Assembly: GCF_001306145.1 (NCBI RefSeq)
Contig: NZ_LGKO01000002.1
Coordinates: 744,001-808,000 of the forward strand
Source of the DNA: Thermanaerothrix daxensis
GTDB lineage: Bacteria; Chloroflexota; Anaerolineae; Anaerolineales; Anaerolineaceae
Direction: 5' to 3'
DNA length: 64,000 nucleotides
The translations under genes and the position numbers were made by a program. Under the pieces are notes generated by a model, which ran no database searches, was not told where the DNA came from, and was given only the letters and a program-made list of their open reading frames with translations. Position 1 is the first letter of the stretch. Every line of letters starts with the position of its first letter. This document shows positions 43,450 through 51,923 of this stretch, one piece after another.

Positions 43450-44720
43450 AATTCCTCCGTCAACGTTTCCAGGAACTCCATATTATTCTTTGTGCGGAGC
43501 ATGCGCTGCAAAATGGCCTCGGTAGCAACTGCCGGGTCCATGCCCGCTCCTTGTGGAGGCGGGCTGATCATTTGCAGGTACATGCGCCGCATGAGCCAGA
43601 CGCGCTGCAGGATGTCTGGACCGAGCAAAAGCTCTTCACGGCGGGTTGATGAGCGCTCAATGTCAATGGCCGGGAAGATGCGACGTTCCTGCAAGCGGCG
43701 CGAAAGGTGCAACTCCATGTTACCAGTGCCCTTGAACTCTTCGTACACCACATCATCTAACCGTGATCCCGTATCCACCAGTGCCGTGGCGATGATGGTC
43801 AATGAACCACCCTCTTCCACGTTACGCGCTGCACCAAAGAAGCGCTTGGGTGGGTAGAGGGCAGAGGGGTCCATGCCGCCTGAAAGCGTGCGCCCGGAGG
43901 GGGTCACAACCAGGTTGTAGGCACGGGCCAGGCGGGTGAGGGAATCCAGGAGAATGACTACATCCCGCCCTATCTCCACCAAGCGCTTGGCGCGCTCTAG
44001 CGTAATCTCCGCCGTACGCACATGCGAAGTTACTGGCTCATCAAATGTGGAGGCAACTACCTCGGCCTCTACGGAACGATCCATATCGGTGACCTCTTCG
44101 GGGCGCTCACCGATCAACGCAATGATGAGATGGACCTCGGGGTACTTGGTGGATATGGCATTGGCGATCTGCTTCAAAATGGTAGTTTTGCCTGCTTTGG
44201 GGGGTGAAACGATCAAGCCGCGCTGCCCCCGTCCAATCGGGGCAATTAGGTTGATCAGACGGGTGGAGAGGATAGTGGGATCGGTCTCCAGGTCAAAGCG
44301 CTTGTTCGGGAAGATAGGGGTGAGCCGTTCGAAAACTGGGCGATCGCGGGCTTCTTCTGGCGAGAGGCCGTTGATGGACTCAACCCTTACCAGTCCATAG
44401 TGACGTTCTGCCTCACGGGGCGGCCGCACCACGCCAATGACCAAATCGCCCATGCGTAAGTCGTAGCGCCTTAACTGGGCCTGGGAGACATATACATCAT
44501 CCGGGCCAATCTGATAATTTTTACGCAGAAAGCCGATACCTTCGGGCAGGATTTCGAGGATGCCACCACGCACCTCTAGCCCTTCTCGCTCGGCTTCAAC
44601 CTGGCGAATGGCCAGGATGAGATTTTCTTTCTTCATGCGTGAAGCATTGGGGATATTCATTTCTCTGGCGATCTGGCGCAGATCAGCCAGCGTGGCCTTT
44701 TCAAGTTCAAGGAACTTCAT
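43446..44720 (-). CDS. rho: Transcription termination factor Rho
   Basis: Rho is the hexameric RNA helicase that ends transcription. The 424-residue protein has Rho_N (about 1-42), the cold-shock-like RNA-binding domain (about 48-120; GILEILPEGIGFLRKNYQ) and the ATPase domain with Walker A SPPKAGKT (172-179), Walker B VVILLDSLTRLARAYN, the Q-loop TPSGRTLSGGMD and arginine finger region. No large insertion is present. It is transcribed from the strong promoter at 44883-44911 through a leader of about 155 nt and overlaps the M23 gene downstream by 4 bp. Confidence 0.97.
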   Translation of the reverse strand: MKFLELEKATLADLRQIAREMNIPNASRMKKENLILAIRQVEAEREGLEVRGGILEILPEGIGFLRKNYQIGPDDVYVSQAQLRRYDLRMGDLVIGVVRPPREAERHYGLVRVESINGLSPEEARDRPVFERLTPIFPNKRFDLETDPTILSTRLINLIAPIGRGQRGLIVSPPKAGKTTILKQIANAISTKYPEVHLIIALIGERPEEVTDMDRSVEAEVVASTFDEPVTSHVRTAEITLERAKRLVEIGRDVVILLDSLTRLARAYNLVVTPSGRTLSGGMDPSALYPPKRFFGAARNVEEGGSLTIIATALVDTGSRLDDVVYEEFKGTGNMELHLSRRLQERRIFPAIDIERSSTRREELLLGPDILQRVWLMRRMYLQMISPPPQGAGMDPAVATEAILQRMLRTKNNMEFLETLTEEL

Positions 44721-44882
44721 ATGGGCTTATCCGTATGAGATGGGATTTTAGAATCAGTTCGGGTGAAATTACGCCTATTGAGGAGCGTTTCTGAAAAGCC
44801 GCTGATGTCTAAGTTTACGTTGCGCAGGAGACAACTTTGAGCGGCCCCCTTGGTTGCCACGCTCACTCCGTTGGATGCTCGA
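44721..44882 (-). other. Long 5' leader of rho
   Basis: The predicted transcript starts near 44876 and runs about 155 nt before ATG 44720. No recognised riboswitch or tRNA was seen. Short minus-strand reading frames pass through but do not look like proteins. Rho genes are often autoregulated in their leaders, so a Rho-dependent attenuator is possible; that is inference. Confidence 0.4.
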
Positions 44883-44911
44883 ATTATAACATGGGGTATC
44901 ATCGAATGCAA
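44883..44911 (-). promoter_or_regulatory. Promoter of rho
   Basis: Read on the minus strand: TTGCAT (44906-44911), 17 nt spacer, TATAAT (44883-44888), with TGT before the -10 making it an extended -10. This is one of the best promoters in the window. Confidence 0.75.
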
Positions 44912-45073
44912 GCGCAAGGAGATGTCCGTCTCCGGAGTAGAGCAATGCCAATTTATTGCGCATAACCTCGTCGAATAGAGATTCGAGGTAGTCAAACCGT
45001 GCGACATTTCCACTCCTACCGGGTACAAACCTAGACCAAGATAAAAAGCGGCAGCGTTTTTCTACCGATACCT
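44912..45073. other. Intergenic stretch without recognised gene
   Basis: Between the rho promoter and the small reading frame at 45074-45241 I see no gene or RNA. It holds a TCGAAT/ATTCGA inverted repeat near 44970-44986 and an A-tract/T-tract pair around GCGGCAGCG near 45041-45061, too imperfect to call a terminator. Confidence 0.4.
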
Positions 45074-45241
45074 CTAAGGCGTGGCATAATACTCCATTCT
45101 ATAACCGTATGTGTGGATTAGCCGGGTCTCTGTTGTACGCCCTTTGGCACGCCAAGCGTTGATAAGGGCCTGTTTAATGGCTGTATAGTGCTGACGGCCA
45201 AAGGGCGTAACCGGGCTATTCTTTTTCGTAGGGGATGCCAT
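45074..45241 (-). CDS. Possible small protein (55 residues), unrecognised
   Basis: An ATG at 45241, inside the 3' end of the permease gene in another frame, opens a 55-codon frame reading MASPTKKNSPVTPFGRQHY and then a helical, basic stretch ALINAWRAKGRTTETR before ending EYYATP. The composition is protein-like, and it would be translationally coupled to the permease. There is no clear ribosome binding site and rare codons (ACA, CTA, AGA) are frequent. A 13-bp inverted repeat (45136-45148 and 45197-45209) lies inside, so the region may instead be a structured 3' untranslated RNA. Confidence 0.25.
   Translation of the reverse strand: MASPTKKNSPVTPFGRQHYTAIKQALINAWRAKGRTTETRLIHTYGYRMEYYATP
45136..45209. 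repeat. 13-bp inverted repeat downstream of the nucleoside ABC operon
   Basis: TACGCCCTTTGGC at 45136-45148 is exactly complementary to GCCAAAGGGCGTA at 45197-45209, separated by 48 nt. It follows the last permease stop codon by a few bases on the minus strand. No U-tract follows, so it could protect mRNA 3' ends or terminate weakly. Confidence 0.6.
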
Positions 45242-46487
45242 CGGCTGCTGGTGGGCGAGCGCGCCCTATGACACCTGCCAGCACGATCATGGTAGCAATG
45301 TAAGGGGCCATCAGGAGGAACTGTGAGGGAATGGCCACCCCCAGGATGGCCAGGCGTGAAGCCAGAGCATCTGCAAAGCCAAAGAGCAAGCCCGCACCGA
45401 AAGCGCCGAAGGGATTCCAATTACCAAAGATCATGGCGGCCAGGCCGATGAAACCGCGTCCCGCGGTCATCACCTCGTCGAAGCGCCCAGCTGAACCCAG
45501 AGTAAAGTAGCCGCCCGCAAATCCGGCCACCATGCCCCCCAGGATGACCGCCATGTAGCGGGTTTTGAACACATCAATGCCCAGGGTGTCAGCGGCTTTA
45601 GGGTGTTCACCCACCGCGCGCAAACGCAGTCCCCACCGGGTCTGGAACAAAGCGATGTTTAGAACAATCAGTAGGACAAACATGACATAGACGAAAATGC
45701 TGTTATTGAACAGCACCGGCCCCAAGATGGGGACCTCGCTCAACAAAGGGATTGGCGTGCCGCCAAAGGTGGGCGGATTGTTAAGGGCCTGGTTGACCTG
45801 AAGGAACTTTGCCGAAATGTAGGAAGTCAATCCAGTAGCGAAGATATTAATGACAGTGCCGGACACGATCTGGTTGGTCTTATATTTTATAGAGAGCACT
45901 GCATGGATAAGTGCCAATAGCGCCCCTGCAAAGATGGCTGCCAGCAATCCTATCCAGGCGTTTTGTGTAATGCTGCCTACCAGGGCACTGACCATGGCAC
46001 CGGTGAGCATCATGCCCTCAATCGCGATATTAACCACGCCGGAGCGTTCGCATAAGATGCCGGAGAGGGCACCCAGGGTGATAGGAACCGAGCGGCTGAG
46101 GGTGGTATTGAGCATTCCTACCAGGTTAAGCGATTTGCCGGCCGCTGCCCAAACCAGAAAGCCAAAGATAAAGAAACCCACCACAAGGCCCAGAACCCAA
46201 TTGGTGTAGCGGCCAAAGCCACGCGCCAACTGGATGCCACCAAGGATGGCACTGACAACTGCCAGACCGTACAGGGTGGGAAGTGTGTGCACCTGCCAGG
46301 GAGGGAGTTGAATGTCTGAGGTGGCCAGCGATAACCCGAATGTTGTCACTTGCCCTTGGGAAAGACCAGGGGTAAAGAAGAAAACCAGGGCTAGCCCGAG
46401 GAGGATGAACAGGATCCCCATGACCCGCTGGCGGGTTGGGGAGACAACCTCAATTTTGCGGTGAAAAGCACTGGTTGTGGTGGCCAT
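45216..46487 (-). CDS. Nucleoside-type ABC transporter permease (second permease)
   Basis: This 423-residue permease belongs to the branched-chain/BPD_transp_2 family found in BmpA-NupABC (YufNOPQ) nucleoside importers. Typical stretches are ITLGALSGILCERSGVVNIAIEGMMLTGA, LRAVGEHPKAADTLGID and GRGFIGLAAMIFGNWNPFGAFGAGLLFG. An N-terminal region of about 100 residues with three helices precedes the core. GGGAGGG lies before ATG 46487, 3 nt after the first permease gene. Confidence 0.93.
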   Translation of the reverse strand: MATTTSAFHRKIEVVSPTRQRVMGILFILLGLALVFFFTPGLSQGQVTTFGLSLATSDIQLPPWQVHTLPTLYGLAVVSAILGGIQLARGFGRYTNWVLGLVVGFFIFGFLVWAAAGKSLNLVGMLNTTLSRSVPITLGALSGILCERSGVVNIAIEGMMLTGAMVSALVGSITQNAWIGLLAAIFAGALLALIHAVLSIKYKTNQIVSGTVINIFATGLTSYISAKFLQVNQALNNPPTFGGTPIPLLSEVPILGPVLFNNSIFVYVMFVLLIVLNIALFQTRWGLRLRAVGEHPKAADTLGIDVFKTRYMAVILGGMVAGFAGGYFTLGSAGRFDEVMTAGRGFIGLAAMIFGNWNPFGAFGAGLLFGFADALASRLAILGVAIPSQFLLMAPYIATMIVLAGVIGRARPPAADGIPYEKE

Positions 46488-46490
46488 GGT

Positions 46491-47777
46491 TTACCCTCCC
46501 CACCCTTTGATGGTAATCATACCCTCGCCTTCTGCCGGTTTGCGGAGCCGGTAGAGGGAGCGAATGATGGCCGGTGCGGCGATGAAAGCGAGGATGACGG
46601 CTTGTAGAACGGAAATAATATCATTTGGTACATTAGCGGAAAGTTGCATACTAGTAGCGCCATTCCGTAAGGTGCCAAACAGCAGGGAGGCCAATACGAC
46701 CCCTACCGGATGATTGTTCCCTAACAAAGCCAGGGCAATGCTGTCAAAGCCATATCCGGAGGAGAAAGCCATGGCCAGGGAGTGGTTGACGCCCAAGACC
46801 TCATTGGCGCCGGCCAGCCCCGCCAGTGCCCCCGAAAGGGTCATTGCTAGGACGGTGTTTTTGGTCACATCCATGCCGGCATATTTGGCTCCGTAGGGGT
46901 TACTGCCCACCGTGCGCAGTTCAAACCCCCAGGTGGTTTTGAACAGGAACCAGTACACGACATAGGCCATACCCAAAGCCAGGAAAAAGCCCAGATGAAA
47001 GCGAATGGGGTCTTCGAAAAAGCGCGGCAACCAGGCTGAAGGCTGAATCTCGGGGCTGACCGGGTTGTACGACCCTGGGCGTTTCATGGGACCGGTCAAC
47101 AGCCATTCGCTCAGGCGAAATGCAATGTAATTCATCATGATCGTGTTGATGACCTCATGACCGCCGGTTTTGGCCTTGAGCCAGCCGGGGATAAAGCCCC
47201 AAATGGCGCCGCCCAGGGCGCCGGCTAATAGAGCCAGTGGCAGGTGAATGATCATCGGTAATCCGACCAATTTGTAGCCCACATAAGTGGCGGTGATGGC
47301 TCCCATAAACAACTGGCCTTCAGCACCGATGTTGAATACACCGGCGCGAAAGCCCAAGGCAACTGCCAAACCGGCGAAGATGTAGGGAGTGGAGGTGACC
47401 AGACTTTCTAAGAAGGGGTTGAAGGCACGGCGAATTTCCAGGGCGTTACCTGACTGAAGTGCGTTGATCATACGCACCGGGTCACCTAACGCACCGGTGA
47501 AAAGCGCCGTATAGGAACGCGCTACCACATCCCACATCGCCGTTAGACCGGCTCCGAAGGACTGCCCGAAACCGTTATAGACCTCCTGGCTGGTCAGAAT
47601 GATGAAAATGGCTCCAAAGATTAACCCTGTCAGGACAGCCAGAAGCGGGATTAGAACGCTCTGGGGGATGCCACGCTTGCGCCGCTCGGGTTGGGGTGGG
47701 GGAGCGGCTTCATGGTTGATTTCTTCGAGCACGAGTTTGCCAAAATCCGGGGGCTGGGGCGTTTTCTCAGGATTCAA
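46491..47777 (-). CDS. Nucleoside-type ABC transporter permease (first permease)
   Basis: This 428-residue permease pairs with the next gene as a heterodimer. The core carries AVALGFRAGVFNIGAEGQLFMGAI, GGHEVINTIMMNYIA and LRTVGSNPYGAKYAGMDV, all typical of NupP/YufP-type permeases. The N-terminal 35 residues are polar. The start is TTG 47777 with GGAGGGA 6-7 nt upstream. It is followed by a 3-nt gap to the second permease. Confidence 0.93.
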   Translation of the reverse strand: MNPEKTPQPPDFGKLVLEEINHEAAPPPQPERRKRGIPQSVLIPLLAVLTGLIFGAIFIILTSQEVYNGFGQSFGAGLTAMWDVVARSYTALFTGALGDPVRMINALQSGNALEIRRAFNPFLESLVTSTPYIFAGLAVALGFRAGVFNIGAEGQLFMGAITATYVGYKLVGLPMIIHLPLALLAGALGGAIWGFIPGWLKAKTGGHEVINTIMMNYIAFRLSEWLLTGPMKRPGSYNPVSPEIQPSAWLPRFFEDPIRFHLGFFLALGMAYVVYWFLFKTTWGFELRTVGSNPYGAKYAGMDVTKNTVLAMTLSGALAGLAGANEVLGVNHSLAMAFSSGYGFDSIALALLGNNHPVGVVLASLLFGTLRNGATSMQLSANVPNDIISVLQAVILAFIAAPAIIRSLYRLRKPAEGEGMITIKGWGG

Positions 47778-47800
47778 CGGATTTCCCTCCCTGCGAGTTC

Positions 47801-49357
47801 TTATCCGATTTCAACTGGCTTGCGCCCGATGCGTTGGCGGGCTTCCTCGGGGGGCACACCTGCCATCAGTAAGCCAATGTAATCTTTGGTGGCTTCGGCG
47901 GCGGGCACAATGGCCACAATTTGTCCTCTGTACATGACGGCAACGCGATCTGAGAGTTGTAAAATCTCATCAAGTTCAGTAGAGGCCAAAAGTACCGCTA
48001 CACCCTGACTGCGTTTCTCAAGAATTTGCTGATGAATGTATTCAATAGATCCTACGTCCAGGCCGCGAGTGGGCTGTGCAGCAACCAGCAGACGAATGGG
48101 GCGTGAGAGTTCGCGCGCTACAATGACTTTTTGCTGATTTCCCCCCGAAAGTGCGCTGCAAAGAGTTAATGCACTGGGAGTTCGAATGTCATACTGTTTT
48201 ACCAGTGCTTCTGCATGTTGGCGAATGGTTTCCCATTCCATTCGCCGGCCACGGGCAAAAGGCGGCTTGTAGTAGGTGCGTAGGATCAGGTTGTCCATCA
48301 CTGGGAAAGCCAGCACCAACCCATCGCGCTGACGGTCTTCCGGAATGTAGCCTGTGCCCAGTTCCGTGATCACACGCGGCGGTGCATTGGTAACGTCCTG
48401 TCCTAAAAGGCGCACTCGTCCCTCAAGGATGTGGCGATGGCCAGTGATAGCCTCAATCAGTTCAGTTTGACCATTTCCTTGCACCCCGGCAATGCCCAGA
48501 ATCTCCCCGCTGTGAACATCAAAAGAGACGTGGTCCACAGCCAGTTGGCCCAGTTCATCGGTCACCAGCAGGTTTTCCACTTCCAGAACCGGCTCACCAG
48601 GTTCGCTAGGAGGGCGTTCCAATTCCAGTTGTACCTCTCGCCCGACCATCATGGAGGCCAGGCGATATTGATCGGCCTCCTCAGGGCGGACGCTGCCAAC
48701 CACGCGCCCGCGCCGAATGACCGTGATCAGGTCGGCAATTTCCAGTACCTCACGCAATTTGTGAGAAATGAAGATGATGGACTTCCCCTGCTCCACCAGG
48801 GAGCGCATGATATCAAAGAGTTCCTCCACCTCTTGTGGAGTGAGCACCGCGGTGGGTTCGTCGAGGATCAAAATATCGGCTTTTCGGTAGAGCAGTTTAA
48901 TGATCTCGACGCGCTGCTGGACGCCAACGGGCAAATCTTTGACATAGGCGTAAGGATCCACTGCCAGCCCATATTGTTCGGAGATGGTGCGCACGCGGGC
49001 AGCAGCTTGGTCACGATCCAAGAAGCCATCAAAGCGGGTGGATTCTTCCCCCAGCATGACGTTTTCGGTGACTGTAAACACTGGAATCAGCATGAAGTGC
49101 TGGTGAACCATGCCGATTCCCTGGGCAATGGCATCAGCGGGGGAGTGAATGGTCACCTTCTGTCCGTTGATGAAAATCTCGCCCTCATCAGGTTGATAAA
49201 GCCCGTAGAGGATGTTCATCAAAGTGGTTTTGCCCGCACCGTTTTCCCCCAGCAGGGCATGAATTTGCCCCTTTTCCAGGGTTAAATTAATATGATCATT
49301 GGCTAAAACACCAGGGAAACGCTTGGTAATCCCGCGTAACTCAAGAATAGGGGTCAT
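47801..49357 (-). CDS. Nucleoside-type ABC transporter ATP-binding protein (two NBDs)
   Basis: This 518-residue protein carries two ABC domains. NBD1 has Walker A GENGAGKT at 37-44 and a degenerate signature LPVGVQQRVEI; NBD2 has a degenerate Walker A GVQGNGQTE (Lys replaced by Gln) and a canonical LSGGNQQKV. This complementary arrangement is normal for the RbsA/NupA (YufO) group. VHQHFMLIPVFTVTENVMLG in the Q-loop region is characteristic of the nucleoside group. GGAG lies 5 nt before ATG 49357. The binding-protein gene upstream is separated by a terminator. Confidence 0.94.
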   Translation of the reverse strand: MTPILELRGITKRFPGVLANDHINLTLEKGQIHALLGENGAGKTTLMNILYGLYQPDEGEIFINGQKVTIHSPADAIAQGIGMVHQHFMLIPVFTVTENVMLGEESTRFDGFLDRDQAAARVRTISEQYGLAVDPYAYVKDLPVGVQQRVEIIKLLYRKADILILDEPTAVLTPQEVEELFDIMRSLVEQGKSIIFISHKLREVLEIADLITVIRRGRVVGSVRPEEADQYRLASMMVGREVQLELERPPSEPGEPVLEVENLLVTDELGQLAVDHVSFDVHSGEILGIAGVQGNGQTELIEAITGHRHILEGRVRLLGQDVTNAPPRVITELGTGYIPEDRQRDGLVLAFPVMDNLILRTYYKPPFARGRRMEWETIRQHAEALVKQYDIRTPSALTLCSALSGGNQQKVIVARELSRPIRLLVAAQPTRGLDVGSIEYIHQQILEKRSQGVAVLLASTELDEILQLSDRVAVMYRGQIVAIVPAAEATKDYIGLLMAGVPPEEARQRIGRKPVEIG

Positions 49358-49485
49358 TGGAACTCCAAGCCAGCAAGATTGTTACAATTTTACCATAATG
49401 TCTGAGATGTGGTTCGGACTCTACGTCGCGCAGTTGTACTTAATTCTTGTACGTGTTGGCGAGTTACATTGAAGAGGCATTTGAG

Positions 49486-49516
49486 AAAAAAGAGGGGCTG
49501 AAGATCTCAGCCCCTC
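49486..49516 (-). terminator. Intrinsic terminator after the BMP lipoprotein gene
   Basis: On the minus strand a perfect 10-bp stem, GAGGGGCTGA paired with TCAGCCCCTC (49492-49501 and 49507-49516), has a 5-nt loop and is followed by six T residues. It lies between the binding protein and the ATPase genes, so the latter are transcribed by read-through or from their own promoter. Confidence 0.9.
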
Positions 49517-49539
49517 GGGTAATGTGGCATTGTCTGGGT

Positions 49540-50580
49540 TTACGGCGTGGTCTTGATCTTGCCAGCGATGATGTCCGCCTTTACCTGATCCAATTCCGCT
49601 TTCAATTGGTCAGAGATCACGCCAGCAGGGAAGTCGGCGATCCCAACGCCCTCATTCTCCAGCGTACCCACGTAAACGCCACCTTTGAAGGTCCCATTGA
49701 GAACCTGCTCAATGGCAGCAAAGACGGCGTTGTCCATGCGCTTCATGATTGAGGTGAGGATGATGGGGGTGTACTGGGACGCGCTGATAGTCCAGTCGGT
49801 GTCCACACCGATGATCCAGGCCTTGCCGCGTTCCTGCACAGCGGCTGCTGTTCCAAGCCCAACCGGACCGGCGACTGGCAGAATGATATCAGCGCCTTCG
49901 TCCATCAAAGTCAAGCCCATCTGGCGACCATCATCTGTGCTTTCGAAGTTGCCAGTGAAGAGGCCAGTTTGCTTTTCCGGATCCCAGCCCAACACCTCCA
50001 CATTGGTGCCGTGCTTCTCGTTGTAGTAGCGCACACCCAGGGCGAAGCCGTCCATGAAAACGGTGACTGGCGGGATCTGAATGCCGCCAAAGGTGCCCAC
50101 TTTGCCGGTCTTGGTCACACCCGCGGCTGCGTAGCCAGCCAGGAAGGCGGCCTGATCGGTTGCGAAAGTCAGACCCAATACGTTATTCAATGGCGGGTCG
50201 TAGGCAAAGTCCACAATAGCGAATTTCTGATCCGGGTTCTTTTCCGCCGCGGCTTTGGTGGCATCACCGAGCAGGAAGCCTACGGTGACGATGAGATCGC
50301 ATTTTTCCTCGATGAAAGCGTTAATGTTTTTCTCGTAGTCGGTCTGTTGCTGCGACTCGAGATATTTCCCCTCAACACCCAGTTTGGCAATGGCGTCTTC
50401 CACGCCTTTCCAGGCGGTGGCGTTGAAGGATTTGTCGTCAATCCCACCGACGTCTGTCACCTGGCAGATTTTCGCCTTCTTGGTTTCGGCGGGGGTGGGG
50501 GTGGCAGCAGGCTGGCAGGCTGCCAATACCAGTGCCAGCACAATCAGTGCAGAAAAAACAAGGTACAACTTCTTTTGCAT
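49540..50580 (-). CDS. BMP-family (BmpA/nucleoside) substrate-binding lipoprotein
   Basis: This 346-residue lipoprotein has signal LVFSALIVLALVLAACQ with Cys22, a short Thr/Pro linker and a PnrA/BmpA-type binding domain: ICQVTDVGGIDDKSFNATAWKG, DLIVTVGFLLGDA, FAIVDFAYDPPLNNVLGLTFATDQAAFLAGY and IGVDTDW. Proteins of this family bind purine or other nucleosides. AAGGAGGAG lies before ATG 50580. Its own terminator downstream suggests it is made in excess over the membrane subunits. Confidence 0.93.
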   Translation of the reverse strand: MQKKLYLVFSALIVLALVLAACQPAATPTPAETKKAKICQVTDVGGIDDKSFNATAWKGVEDAIAKLGVEGKYLESQQQTDYEKNINAFIEEKCDLIVTVGFLLGDATKAAAEKNPDQKFAIVDFAYDPPLNNVLGLTFATDQAAFLAGYAAAGVTKTGKVGTFGGIQIPPVTVFMDGFALGVRYYNEKHGTNVEVLGWDPEKQTGLFTGNFESTDDGRQMGLTLMDEGADIILPVAGPVGLGTAAAVQERGKAWIIGVDTDWTISASQYTPIILTSIMKRMDNAVFAAIEQVLNGTFKGGVYVGTLENEGVGIADFPAGVISDQLKAELDQVKADIIAGKIKTTP

Positions 50581-50621
50581 TTGGATTTCTCCTCCTTACC
50601 AAATTGGGGATTTTGTATTTT

Positions 50622-50652
50622 GGGGAGACAGGTAGACAACCTTTTTCTCCCC
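50622..50652 (-). other. Hairpin in the 5' leader of the BMP lipoprotein gene
   Basis: GGGGAGA (50622-50628) pairs with TCTCCCC (50646-50652), and inner AGGT (50630-50633) pairs with ACCT (50639-50642). It lies between the predicted transcription start (about 50659) and the ribosome binding site. It may stabilise the mRNA or be regulatory. It does not match a purine riboswitch. Confidence 0.45.
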
Positions 50653-50665
50653 AGGGGCTGCTTCT

Positions 50666-50694
50666 AGTATATGCTTGAATACAAAAGGTTGCAA
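50666..50694 (-). promoter_or_regulatory. Promoter of the BMP lipoprotein gene
   Basis: Minus strand: TTGCAA (50689-50694), 17 nt spacer, TATACT (50666-50671). It starts the nucleoside-transporter operon. Confidence 0.68.
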
Positions 50695-50734
50695 GTGATT
50701 GATGTCACAGATTTCACCTTACCTATTGGGGGAG

Positions 50735-51898
50735 TTAGTGAGGGTAGTGTCCGTACTCTAGTGCGGCTTTCACCATGGCCAGGATGTTATGGGGAGGCAC
50801 CTCGTTGGTGATGGAGTGTACTGCGGCTAAGAGGTAGCCGCCATCCTCACCCAGGATTTCAATGACGCGTTTGACCTCTTGACGCACGTCTTCAGGGGTG
50901 CCAGCAGATAGCACCCCTTGAGTATCAATGCCGCCGCAGAAAATCAGTTTCTTCCCATAGCGACGCTTGATTTCGTTCAGATTGCCCATCTGCCCAGCGC
51001 TGGTCTGGATGGGGTTAAGGATATCTACACCAATTTCGACAAAATCATCCAGAAAGGCGCTAACATCGCCGTCTGAATGGAAGAGGATTTTAGCCGGACT
51101 GTTCGCCTTGACAAAAGCAATGATTTCGGCGTGAATGGGTTTGAGGATACGACGATATAAGCGCGGGGAGATTAGAGGGCCGTTTTGTGCACCCAGATCG
51201 TCACCGAGGATCAGAATGTCCACGTGGTCGCCTAGCGCTTTGAGGAAATATCCCAGGTGAGTCAAGCAAAGGGTCTTGATCTTTTCTAGAAGGGCTTGAG
51301 CGAAATCCAGATTCTCAATCAAGTGAACCAAGAAGGTTTCCATGCCCTGCAATTGACAAGCCCGTTCAAGGGGGGCGATCAGCCAGGGAGCGGCTACAAT
51401 CGCGTAGCGATTTTCATTGGCCAGGGTTGCTGCCTGCTGGGCTATGTGTGCATAGCGCGTTGGGTCATCCATATCCGGCCAGCAGGGATAATTTGTGATT
51501 TCTTCCAGCGTGTGAGCCTGAGCCAGGGGGTGAATGCTTGGGTAGTAGAAATCGGGAGCAATTTCAGTTTGCCCCACTCCCCAATCATCCCAGTAGGGGG
51601 TGCCTGGCGGGCGGGTTCGATTGTGATGATAAGTTGCGGCAGGGAAACGATCATGAACGCCTCTCACGTCACTGTGTAGGTGTTCCAGCACTACGTCCTC
51701 GATAAGGGGTGCCCCCAACTCGGGCCAATCATATAAATACCTTTCAACTTTGGGCGCCAAACCCAGGTAAGCCTTAAGATTGAGATAGGCATGCTTCAAG
51801 ATGCCCGTTGTAAGATCTGCACCGATGAAAATGGGCACCCGATCAGGTCGCTCATGGGCCAGAACGGCCAGCACGCGTTCACGTGGTGTCATGGGCAT
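50735..51898 (-). CDS. Uroporphyrinogen decarboxylase (URO-D) superfamily protein
   Basis: This 387-residue protein starts MTPRERVLAVLAHERPDRVP, the usual opening of URO-D-like methyltransferases (MtaA, CmuA and relatives) rather than of true HemE. Later FHSDGDVSAFLDDFVEIGVDILNPIQ and CGGIDTQGVLSAGTPEDV match the substrate and metal region; the His-x-Cys zinc motif of MtaA is not evident. No haem-synthesis genes lie nearby. It follows the MFS gene by 25 nt and is probably the third gene of a trmD-MFS-URO-D unit. The substrate is unknown. Confidence 0.87.
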   Translation of the reverse strand: MPMTPRERVLAVLAHERPDRVPIFIGADLTTGILKHAYLNLKAYLGLAPKVERYLYDWPELGAPLIEDVVLEHLHSDVRGVHDRFPAATYHHNRTRPPGTPYWDDWGVGQTEIAPDFYYPSIHPLAQAHTLEEITNYPCWPDMDDPTRYAHIAQQAATLANENRYAIVAAPWLIAPLERACQLQGMETFLVHLIENLDFAQALLEKIKTLCLTHLGYFLKALGDHVDILILGDDLGAQNGPLISPRLYRRILKPIHAEIIAFVKANSPAKILFHSDGDVSAFLDDFVEIGVDILNPIQTSAGQMGNLNEIKRRYGKKLIFCGGIDTQGVLSAGTPEDVRQEVKRVIEILGEDGGYLLAAVHSITNEVPPHNILAMVKAALEYGHYPH

Positions 51899-51923
51899 AG
51901 GGCTATCTCCCAGTGTTTGGGGG

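Noticed and set aside
44717-45028. Minus-strand frames in the rho leader (44717-45028 and 44775-44963)
   Set aside because: No ribosome binding site, no recognisable domain, and they span the strong rho promoter.
45041-45061. A-tract/T-tract around GCGGCAGCG as a bidirectional terminator
   Set aside because: The GC core does not pair properly, so no stable stem forms.
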